DNA from: Acheta domesticus
Lineage: Eukaryota; Arthropoda; Insecta; Orthoptera; Gryllidae
Assembly: GCA_031308135.1 (NCBI GenBank)
Contig: JAHLJT010009419.1
Coordinates: 179,956,739 to 180,020,738, forward strand
Reading direction: 5' to 3'
Length of the DNA stretch: 64,000 bases
A program made the position numbers and the translations under genes. Shown piece after piece: positions 24,568-33,935 of this stretch (its first letter is position 1; each line of letters starts with the position of its first letter). Under the pieces are notes generated by a model. That model was given only the letters and a program-made list of their open reading frames with translations. It was not told the DNA's origin and did not search any database.

Positions 24568-25438
24568 CAGTAAACCCTCATTAACAGAGACCGGAAAAAG
24601 TAGCATTAAACATCAAAATATGTGCATAAATATGTAAAGAAAATAGTAAGAATATGTAATAAATATGTAAAATCTGATGTAATATTTTGGAGAGCACAAG
24701 TTCATGCTCACTTTGCGTCATACAACTTTCTGGTCAGTAGTAAAAGCTTCATCTATTGTAATCCTGGACCGTCGTTTAGCAGCCAGACTAATCGCAATAG
24801 AAGACATCGCACAAACTGTCGACATCTCGACGTCTAGCAAGCATACACTGCAGCATGCAACATTTTCATCGAAGTGTTGCACGTCGGCAGCGCAAATGTT
24901 TTTCGGAAATTAAGGTTACAAAAAACGGGGTGTCAGTGATACTTTTGACATCTGGATTTCACCATAAATGTAGAAAAAATGCTGCTTTCAAAAAAATACT
25001 TCTTGTTATTAAAATAAGTAATAAAATTGAAGAAAATCAATAGAATAAGAAAATAAATTGTGAAAGCAGCAAAAGATGCAAAATATGTAATATAGTACTA
25101 AATATGTAAAACTATGTAACGAAAAAATTGGATATTGTGTTAGGAGGGTGATGATTCGCCAAGATTACAATTTTGAGAACGGTAAGTAGAAAGACAAAAA
25201 ATATGTAATTACATAAAAATCTCATTATTCATTATTCGTTCTACTCATTAACACAAATTCCAAGGGACCGAAATAATCTGAGTTCCTGTTATAAAAATTC
25301 GTGTTATCCGAGTATTATAAACGTCCGCATCACCGTAATCCCTTGCGGGTATTTTTGTTTGTGTTACGGCGAAATTCGTTTTGTTTGTGTTAGGGCGAAA
25401 TTCGTGTTAAGATAGTTCGTGCTAACGAGGGGTTACTG
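24568..25438 (+). mobile_element. Non-autonomous pogo/Tigger-like DNA transposon
   Basis: An 871-bp element bounded by TA dinucleotides (24566-24567 and 25439-25440), the target duplication of Tc1/mariner-pogo elements. The left end CAGTAAACCCTCATTAACA and the reversed right end CAGTAACCCCTCGTTAGCA match at 16 of 19 positions and have the CAGT..CCTCGTTA form of Tigger ends. Inside, ATATGTAA motifs cluster near both ends (24616-24670 and 25081-25208). No DDE transposase is encoded. The short open frames at 24.7-24.9 kb have no recognised domain. Confidence 0.8.
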
Positions 25439-25486
25439 TATTTCGTAACGAATTGGTTGATTGATCATTTCGTGTTCCCGCGAGCG

Positions 25487-25915
25487 TCAATGGCTCAGGT
25501 CGTTAGTCCCGCACGCTTTTCCTCAGGCGGTGGCGTTGATCTTCCCCGGTGGATAGCGACATCTGGAGCTAAACTACGCGACGGCTAACGGAGTTTTCCC
25601 CAACCAGCTCTTTCCCATCAGAGGAGCACCGCCGCAATCGGGGCAAGCTCCACACTGGTCTCCCTACATGTGTGGTACTGAATGTAAGTGTGTGTGTGTG
25701 TGTGTAAGTAAGGGGTGAGTATAGGAAAAGAAGGAAGAAGAATATCGCACGCGGTCCATGGCCTGTATGTTACAGTTCTGCTACAGAATTCTCTTGATGT
25801 TGTCTGGAGAATCCATGGAAAACTGCCTGTTAGATTGGCCGGCCGCTAGAATTCCCAACTCCAGACTGAATTCAACCTAGCTGTCTAGCTAGTGTAACAA
25901 ATTGGTGTTTCTGGT
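25487..25915 (-). mobile_element. Long tRNA-like SINE, minus strand
   Basis: Minus-strand order: CTAGGTTGAATTCAG, a GCGGCCGG block, AACTGTAACATACAGGCC, a pyrimidine-rich block, an (AC)n tract (seen as GT at about 25690), GAGCTTGCCCCGATTG, GGGGAAAACTCCG, then GGGGAAGATCAACGCC. These are the same landmarks in the same order as the copies at 33.4, 49.0 and 61.2 kb. The tRNA-like head is not evident, so the copy is probably 5'-truncated. Confidence 0.75.
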
Positions 25916-26404
25916 TCTTGATTATAAGGGAAGCAATTGTATTTCGGTCCGCTCTTTCCTACAGGGAAATTTATACTGGTATTTTATTATATTGAATGTG
26001 CCATTATAATGATGAGGTTCTAAAGAGACACGCGAGGTATGACATAACTCGTTACCAATTATGATTTCCTTTCTGGCAGTGAGTCAGAAGCAGCTTGGCA
26101 TCCTCGGGAAATAAAAGTGACAGCTTAGGAGAATGTCTGGTGGAGAATTCCTTCAGAATACCACATGCCAGTATCATATTTTTGCCATCGAACATTGTAA
26201 CACAATGGAAGCTAATACGAGTAATATTTTAATAAAATAAACTAATTCATTTTTTGTTGTGCGCTAGTACGCATCAATCCGCCGTCTTGTTCTCGTAGAC
26301 GCGGTACACGTGTGCTCCAAGTGGATTCGACCTCGTTCACGATATGCGTTGAACATGGGAAATACGCAGAGGAAAATAGGTAGAACGCGTTCTACGTACG
26401 TTGC
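25916..26404. other. Gene-free stretch
   Basis: No coding region or defined element seen. Confidence 0.5.
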
Positions 26405-26646
26405 ACATGGGAAAGCTCCACGCGAGCGAAGCCCCCTGCCCAGCGTCGCCGTCGCCGTCGCCGTCGGCGGAGGCGACAGCAGAGGCGTCGCCTAACGGGG
26501 CTGCGCGGCCCTTCCTCGTCTCCCGACGCGTGCGCTCACATCCGCCTTCGCCCGCCTCCCCCACACGCCCCTCACACTTCCCCCTCCCCCTCCCCTCGCT
26601 CCCCCCGCCCCGCTCCGCCCTCCTTACACGCAGTGCAGCAGCTAGA
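26405..26646. other. CpG-rich patch with GTCGCC hexanucleotide repeat
   Basis: CpG-dense, with a short GTCGCC repeat (about 26445-26468) followed by a C-rich, polypurine/polypyrimidine-like stretch. It ends at the target site of the adjacent SINE. A promoter island is possible; no exon is supported. Confidence 0.4.
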
Positions 26647-26660
26647 CAATGATGGGCCCG

Positions 26661-26867
26661 CCGATCCGCGGTGGCCGAGATCGTTGAAGCAAAAGTGTCA
26701 TAGCGATCTCGGACCCAAAGATCGCGGGTCCGCCTCGGGCATGGTTGTATTTGTGTCCGTCCTTGCCTGTCATTACCTTATCATGTTATGTTCACAGTTA
26801 CCATAACGCTAAACCCAGTGGTCGCTAATGACCTTGATTTTAATGCGACTTAAAATAACAACAACAA
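26661..26867 (+). mobile_element. tRNA-derived SINE with LINE-type 3' hairpin
   Basis: The head has box A-like GTGGCCGAGATCGTTG and box B-like GCGGGTCCGCCTCGG, then GGCATGGTTGTATTTGTG. The 3' end has GGTCGC (26820-26825) facing GCGACT (26845-26850) around TAATGACC, followed by TAAAATAACAACAACAAA. This tail matches the LINE 3' ends at 15.2, 47.7 and 58.6 kb. Flanking AATGATGGGCCCG (26648-26660) and AATGGTGGGCCCG (26868-26880) form a 13-bp target duplication with one mismatch. The parts suggest pol III transcription and mobilisation by the partner LINE. Confidence 0.88.
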
Positions 26868-26880
26868 AATGGTGGGCCCG

Positions 26881-27363
26881 GGCCAATCCTGAAACGTACT
26901 CCCCCCCCCGCTAAATTAAAAATGTGAAATTTGTTTCAAGAAACTGTATGAGTTATTTTATTTTAACAATAAAGAAGATCACTTTTAAGCTATGAAAATG
27001 TTTTTGGAAATATATTTTAAATAATAGTTTTAAGTAAATGTATTTAGTGATCAAACAATACTAATTTCACGGTGAGCTTAAAATGATGAAATGCTAATTA
27101 GTTAATGTTTAATAAAATTACTTGTTAAATACGTGAAATCAGCATAAATTTCAGTTGGACCTATTTTAATGTTACCGTAATTTGATTCATTTCATGAAGT
27201 CCTACCTTAAAAGTAATGACTGTACTATTTAAGGTAAAAAATTAATTGAAAATTTTGTGAAATATCAGACTGTATCGCAGCTTATATCATCACGATAACG
27301 ACTTTCTCGACTTGTAATTTTCTTATCAATTTTTTACTATTTTTTCACATCATTTTTGGCATC
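26881..27363. other. Gene-free AT-rich stretch
   Basis: Nothing recognised. Confidence 0.6.
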
Positions 27364-28060
27364 TTGACTTGCGAGCCCGCGGACGATTGCCCGGTCTACC
27401 CATGCCGGCTCTGCCCACACGCTTCGCTTTGGCCGGCACTTCTCAACTGTCCCGCACAGTCCTCGCCATCGTGCCCCACCTGCCATGCTTGCCCCCACCT
27501 TCCCCGCCCACCACCTCTTCACCCGCCCACTACTCTTCCGCCCATCCCGACCTTCCCCGCCCATCCCCTCCTTCCCCCGCCCACCCCGACCTCCCCCGCC
27601 CACCCTGACCTTCTCCACCCACCCTCTTTCCCCCCGCCCCGGGACAGAGCCCCGCTCGCTCTGCCCCGCCCCTCCCGCGCCGAAGGGCTCCTCTGCCTGA
27701 GCTCCGTTCCGCGTCCTCGTCCCGACCCGTGTCGCGCGGAAGACGCGACCATTAGCCTATCGCTGGCCGTCGCTTCCTGCCGCGCGCCCTACTTGGCCGC
27801 CGCCGCCGCCGCCTTTCGACACCGCCGCCGCCGTTTGCCGCGGAATCGCGGAAGTGAACGGCCGAAAGCGCAGCCTCCGCAAGGTTAGCTGCAGCAGCGC
27901 CGGCCGCGGAGGCAGCGCGCCCGCCCAAGCCGGAAGACCGCCGTCTCTGCCACCCGCCTAGGCCTTCGGCTTTTGCTGTGAATGGCGCCGACGTCAAGGA
28001 CCCCTGCTTGGACCGCCGAGGCAAACAACCGAGTTGTCGGCCTGACAACTTATTTGTTGC
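27364..28060. other. CpG island, candidate promoter region
   Basis: About 700 bp of CpG-dense DNA: a C-rich half with CCGCCCATCCC-type units (27480-27640), then a CpG-richer half containing GCCGCC runs. CAAG|GTTAGC at about 27880 could be a weak splice donor and GTGAATGGCG at about 27980 a start codon, but I cannot link them to a known protein. The 174-codon plus frame here is proline-rich low-complexity translation and was not accepted. Confidence 0.45.
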
Positions 28061-29519
28061 TGCGTAATTTTTGCCGAAAAGAAAGGCTCTTGGAGATGGC
28101 TTTGGAACGGTGGATGTAAATAGTGGGGTTCGAGATGACGGACAACCGGTTTTCGCGTTTAGGTGTCTGGATTTATAATCCTCTCCGCTTAGAATCCACT
28201 TGCAACAGACTTGAAGTTGAGAAACACCTTGGGTCGCTTAGTCTTTTTCGTTGGCTTCTGTGTTTATTTTCACTGTTTCATCTGTCTCGTGTGCCAAAAA
28301 ACTTGTATATTTGCCAGGACTTTTCAGTAGATACATGGCGTAAGTATTATTTAAAAAAATAAACAAAAGGACGATTCCTTGTGTTTATTAATTCTGTCTG
28401 TCGCTAGAAATAAAGTTTAGGTAAAGGGCGAAAATGAAAAGAAAGAACATTTAACTACTTGCTTTTAGAATTGGAAATCAGCGACGTGAATTAACCTGAC
28501 CCAACAAGGAATGGAAGTTAAATCTTAGGTCGTAAATATTACCCTGGGAGTTATCGCTTTTTTTCCTTCGTTGGCGAGTGGCAACGCGATCCATATATAC
28601 TTTGACGTCAGACGTTTTTGAGAGAATCGTAGACTGTGGCAAACTCGGATTCTTGATGTGTGAAGTGTTGCTAACGCGAAACGCGCCTCGCACTCAGAAC
28701 GTGATCACGCGTGTCATATGCTCGTAGCCTGGTACCTCCGTATTAGCAATTCCTCGCCAAGAGATTGCACTTTCTTTATTTGGCTGAACTGTCCATTGGA
28801 GTTTGCATGTGATGATTTACTTACTTTTTGTCTCAATAAAAAAAACGCATGTAGAAAATTGAATTATGAGCACTGAAAATATTACACAAAATAGGTTTTT
28901 GAATTATTTTAACAGCAACAAAGGGATAGTTATGTCAGAAACGATTTGTTAATGAGAGTAATAAAATATTTCAGTTAATGATGAGACCGCGGACGATTGA
29001 GCTGTGTACGTACGTAGAGTATCTGTTGAAATGGAGCTATTTTGAGCAGAGTAATTTTTCAGGAAATGAACAAACAGGTACATAATAACCTGTTTTGAAC
29101 AGAATTACAAATTAGGGAGTGAATCTAACTCGGGAAATAAACACAGTAACAAGTGACTTTTGATAGTACTCTAATTCTGTAATAGTATACGGGGAAAACC
29201 AATTTTTTTTACATGTGAAAATAGCTTCATTTAAAGAGTCATTCTACATGTATTTCCATAAATTAAAATAGTGTTATGAATGAGGAAAGCATATAGATTT
29301 TTCTCTCTCTCTACCTTGCGTGAATATACCAGTAGTTATAAAGGCTGACCCCACCAGCCTGCTACGCTTGTGACATTGTGCAAATTGTGCAAGTGACCAT
29401 TGAAGTTAACAAAGGTGTGAAGCTAAGCCATTTCTTACACACAACTCTTTACGCATTTAAATTACGCGTAACGAAAAAAAAAGTCCCAGAAATAACGGCC
29501 TGATGCGGTGATATTTTCT
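28061..29519. other. Gene-free AT-rich stretch
   Basis: No coding region or element with defined ends. Confidence 0.55.
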
Positions 29520-29882
29520 CTCGCGAACGCAGATCGGAGTAAACGCATCCCGACTCGACTTTCGTGGCTTCCTCGGCCTTTCCGTGAAAGCGAACGCGTC
29601 CCAGCGCCCCAATTAGCGTCGGCGCGTGGGTTTCATAGGGATGAGGTAATCGAGTGATGTGGAGTCGCGGCGGCGTTGCAGTCTCGCGGGATCACCTGCC
29701 TCTGGCGCAAGACCGCTTTCCCGTAAACACTGACGGTGCGAATTTCAACCAGCCAGCCGCCGCGGCGCCCAGACGCCGCCCGCCGCTGCCTCCGCGTGAT
29801 TCACGGTCGTCGGCAAAGTGGCGCGGACGGAATGGGCAGCCTTTTAGGGAGGCTTTCGCGAGGGAGCCAGGACGGTGACGCG
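29520..29882. other. CpG island
   Basis: CpG-dense segment containing CCAATTAGCGTC and GCCGCCGCGGCGCCC. It may mark a promoter or regulatory element. No TATA/Inr/ATG/donor series like that at 37.4 kb was found. Confidence 0.4.
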
Positions 29883-30543
29883 GTTGTTTAAGAAAGCGAC
29901 GGGTTGAACAATTGTGATATAGACGAGTCAAATCATTAAGTATTGTATTGCAATCTCCGAGTATTGAGACGTCATCAACGGAAAAGTTATGGAGGGCAAG
30001 AAGGAGCATTAGAGTAACATCCACATCGTACCCAAGCTGAAGTGATTGTAAATGATGATGTGATGGTTGTGAGTGAAAATTCTCAAATCGTTGTGTTTTT
30101 GAGGGCATTTGTTTGATTGAATAGTTATAACTGAATGAAAGAATATTGATCCAGTATTGTAAAAGTATATGTAAAGCATTTGCTCATTGACATAATTTTG
30201 TAATCTCAAGGGACTGCGACGCCTTTACGGGACATATTACAGAATGAAGACAGCCACTGGACTAGAGTCGCCAAATGCATAATGTCGTGGTAAAACCAAG
30301 AAAAGTGACATAATGAATACTAACTAAATTTGTTGGGTTCTTTGGGTAATTCTGGAGTAAACTGTCTATAGATTACATCCGGAGGGAATATTTTTGACTC
30401 AGTAATGGAAAGTGATGTGCAAGGCCTTTTAAGGTATTCTAATTTTGCTGTGAAATCCGAGAACATTATTCTGTTCATGACTTTCACTCGCGTTATTGGT
30501 TGGACTAAAAAATAAGAATGAGTGACCATTGATTTCTGTTCCT
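29883..30543. other. Gene-free AT-rich stretch
   Basis: No supported feature. Confidence 0.55.
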
Positions 30544-30798
30544 TGGAACATTTTTATTCAAATTTAAATTTAAATTCGTATGTGATCCCATTCAGAAATT
30601 GTTGATTATAAGAATGAGAATTTCTCAAGTTTAAATGTAGATAGTATTTCTTTACACATTAACACTTCGTTTTATTAGTACTATTTTAATATATTTAGTG
30701 AATAATAATCAAATACTTCATTGAATAAAGTATCCACACGCTTTGCATTGCAAATATACTTAAGTGGTAACAGGACATGCAGTTGACATACATTATAA
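30544..30798 (+). repeat. 255-bp dispersed repeat, copy 1
   Basis: It aligns without gaps to 33064-33318 (offset 2520) at about 92% identity by eye (roughly 21 substitutions). It starts TTGGAACATTTTTATTC and ends near CAGTTGACAT. No terminal repeats or coding content; family not recognised. Confidence 0.85.
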
Positions 30799-32534
30799 AA
30801 TTAAGTAGTTTCTCGGTCCCAGGGTAATTAAAACAATCGCTGAAGTATCACATTTTAAAGATAATACTAAACAAAATCCATAAACAAAGACACAGAATAT
30901 TTTTTTATTTTGTCTACGTGCTTGATAAAACGGCAAAATCCGACATGTGCTGAACGATGTTACTCAGTGTGTGAGAGCATCCTGATCTCTGAATACACTA
31001 TCTCTTCCCTTAGACTGTTAGGATTAATTTATAGAGGAATATTACCTGCAACGTGCGCTAACACACTGATGCTAAGATAAAAATGTTGTCGGATTAAAAT
31101 GTCATGAACGTGATTTGAGATAACTTTTACTGAGTATTTGTGAATACTTACATGTCGCTAAGTTGTAATATCTGAGAACTATTTAGAAATATTTGCCAAT
31201 AGACGTAAACATGCTTCATTCAAATTGATTATTCTATTTTTATATTCAAATGAAATTTGAATCAAACGAACATTATATGCGTGTTCGAAATTTTCCTCTT
31301 CTTGCAAAATACCAGAAATTGAAATCGAATTAAAGATTAGATCATCTTGTGGCGTAAACGTAAAGGAAAACGAAGTACCTCTTCACTCTGATCTTGCAGC
31401 GCATTCAAATGGCCATCATTACATTGCCGCACCATACACAAGAAACTAATGGATTAATACGAATGCAAGGCATCACATTCAGGACTCGAAACGCAATGCG
31501 TTTCAAAATCAAAAGTACTTCTCTTGTCCCTTAATATATTCATTTTCCCCCTTTCCTTTCCAGTTTTTTGTGATTTTTGTTACACAAAACACGTTGTGAA
31601 CTCACTGTATTGTACTCATCAGTGAGACTAAGTTTCCACTGTTGATCCCTGAAGTCATCTTCCCTACTTTTATCCAATAAGTGAACGTCTACAAATTGTG
31701 TCACGCAGAAGTTAGAGGGCAGAAAACAAATCTGGTCACATGAAAAGTGTTGTGAGTTGTGTGTCCCTTAGCACAGAAAGCTCTAGTGGACTCGAATTCC
31801 TGCGAGGAACACAGAAATGAAGTTTGTTGGGTCTGTATTTGCAGCTTGCATTATTTCGTATACGATGATAAATGTTCCTTAAGCAAGTCTCATTTTATTT
31901 GTAAATGTATCTGTTTCCTGTCGTGCCCCAAGAGCGTGAATGGCATTACGCTCTTGCCCGCGTAGTAGACGTTAACATCCACTACGAGTTGTTGACGTCA
32001 ACATCCACTTCTATCCCATCTATTACTCTAAATTTTGATAGTTCGAATTGCATGATTCTTAAATTTTCTCCGATACCCAATTACCTTCCTCGAGCATTTC
32101 AAATTTTACTTAATATTCAAATGCTGATGTAATAAAATATTTAATATCTAGATCTTTCCTTTCAAATTAGAGCTAAGGAAGTCCCAGTTAACGTTTTAAC
32201 ATGCTGTTCCCCTAAACTGCGATGTGATTGTTCACGACCACTCCTTGATCCTCAGAGGCTAAAGCTCCCAGCTTGGTAAGCAGACGTTCTGGCCGTAAAC
32301 ATCCATTAGGTAATTATTTCTGTAAACCCTCCATTACTCGAAGTCATTGACATTCCGAAATTCTTGATATCTTCAATTTCTTAACAACTCGAATATTTTC
32401 ATTTCCGCATAACCATCCTCGTATACTTTGCAACGAATCGCTCAAACCTCGTAATGTTAAAACTCCCAGAAAATGCACGCTTCATATTCGAAATAACGAG
32501 AATCTACCATTTTTTATTCAAGTTCGTATAAACT
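30799..32534. other. Gene-free AT-rich stretch
   Basis: No supported feature. Short open frames at 31.76-32.13 kb carry no domain. Confidence 0.55.
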
Positions 32535-32720
32535 ACTAGGTCATTAGCAACCACTATTGAGCTTGAGCTTAATGTTGTGGTGTGAGGATGAAACGATATG
32601 GTGATGTTAGGGGGGTGAAAGAACGAACACATACAACCGTGCCCGAGATCCATCCCCGCGATCCATCGGTCCGAGATCACTACAGCACTACTGCCTTAGC
32701 GATCTAGGCCACGGGGCCGA
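32535..32720 (-). mobile_element. tRNA-derived SINE, minus strand
   Basis: Minus-strand head GGCCCCGTGGCCTAGATCGC (box A-like), a degenerate box B around ATCGCGGGGATGGATC, then CTCGGGCACGGTTGTATG, as in the copies at 26.7 and 38.9 kb. The 3' end has GGTTGCTAATGACC, the start of the shared LINE-like tail, but the GCGAC arm is missing. Target duplications were not found. Confidence 0.8.
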
Positions 32721-32754
32721 CGTACCAAATTTTTGTTACAATAGTACGTAACGT

Positions 32755-33055
32755 GTACAAGGCGGAGGCCCACCTAGTTGAGAAGTCGTCTCCCAGCCCG
32801 GAAGGGGCGTGGCGGCCTGGCGAAGGCTGCGTGCGGTCGTCGCCGCCGGGAGCCCGGGGCGGGCGGCATTTCCCTCACGTCCCTTAACGACGCCGCGCGC
32901 CCCGACGCCCAGCCTGCCAGCAGCGAGCGTCGCGGCGCCTTCGCATGCACCGCGCCACGCGCTCGTAAAGACCGGCACTCGCCACGCGGCTTCCGCTTGG
33001 GTGAACCCGCCGCACCGCACCGCACCGCACTGCGCAGCCGTTTGCGAAGATGCGT
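32755..33055. other. CpG island
   Basis: CpG-dense DNA between a SINE and the second copy of the 255-bp repeat, with a (CCGCA)n run at about 33010-33030. Open frames on both strands reflect composition. A promoter role is possible but unsupported. Confidence 0.4.
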
Positions 33056-33063
33056 TTATTCGT

Positions 33064-33318
33064 TGGAACATTTTTATTCAAATTTAAATTTAAATTCGTA
33101 GATGATCCCATTCAGAAATTGTTGATAATAAGAGAGAGAATTTTCCAAGTTTAAACGTATATAGTATTTCTTTACACATTAACACTTCGTTTTATTAGTA
33201 CTATTTTAATATAATTAGTGGATAATAATCCAATACTTCACTACATGAAGTATCCACACGCTTAGCATTGCAAATATACTAAAGTGGTGCCAGGACATGC
33301 AGTTGACATTCATTAAAA
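33064..33318 (+). repeat. 255-bp dispersed repeat, copy 2
   Basis: Gapless counterpart of 30544-30798, about 92% identical. Its left edge abuts the CpG island and its right edge lies about 100 bp before the duplicated locus. Confidence 0.85.
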
Positions 33319-33424
33319 CGTGCGTTTGAAAACCAAGGTTATTTTGGTGCTCGGAAGGAAACTGTAAGAAGTGAATTTCATTAAGGGAGGGCGATGTGTG
33401 GCGCTAATGACGCTAGCTGTCGAC

Positions 33425-33935
33425 CGTTAGGCCGGCTGACCGGGCTCCGGGTGTGGACTGATGTCACTGCAGTGGCTCTGGCTGGTCGGTCCCCAGGATT
33501 CGAGTCCCGACGGTGGTAGAATTTTCGACACTAATACGTAGGTCGAATTCAGCCACGGAGGAGAATTCTAGAGGCCGGCTGCTCTGATCGTAGTTTACCC
33601 GGTTTCTTCCATCAACACCAGGCGAATACCGGAGCAGTATCCTAACAAACGGGACACGGATCGTGCGCGAAGTTTCCTTCCTCTTCTTTGTCGTATCCCC
33701 ACCCCCTTACTTACACATACTCTCTTCCACGCACTACGCTACCACACATGCCGAGAGACCAGCCGGGAACCAGCCTGAGAGACCAGCCGAGGCACCAGCC
33801 AGAGCTTGTCCCGGCTGGGGCGGTGCCCCGCAGATGGGATATGCCCGGTCGGGGAAAACCCCGCTAATCGGCAGGTAGGTCGGCGTCCGAACTCGCCATT
33901 CAGCGTGGGGAAGATCACCGCCACCTTCCACGACA
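33425..33935 (+). mobile_element. Long tRNA-like SINE, near full length
   Basis: Head with GGCTCCGGGTGTGGACTGATGT and box B GGATTCGAGTCCCG, then AATTTTCGACACTAATACG, TAGGTCGAATTCAG, GGCCGGCTGCTCTG, ATACCGGAGCAGTATCCTAAC, a pyrimidine-rich block, an AC-rich block, a CTTGTCCCGGCTGGGGCGG hairpin-like block, and GGGGAAGATCACCGCCA near the 3' end. This is the longest copy in the window (about 510 bp) and the reference for the family order. Its allele is at 49042. Confidence 0.85.

Noticed and set aside
27364..27888. 174-codon proline-rich plus frame in the CpG island
   Set aside because: Low-complexity translation of C-rich DNA with competing frames on both strands. No domain.
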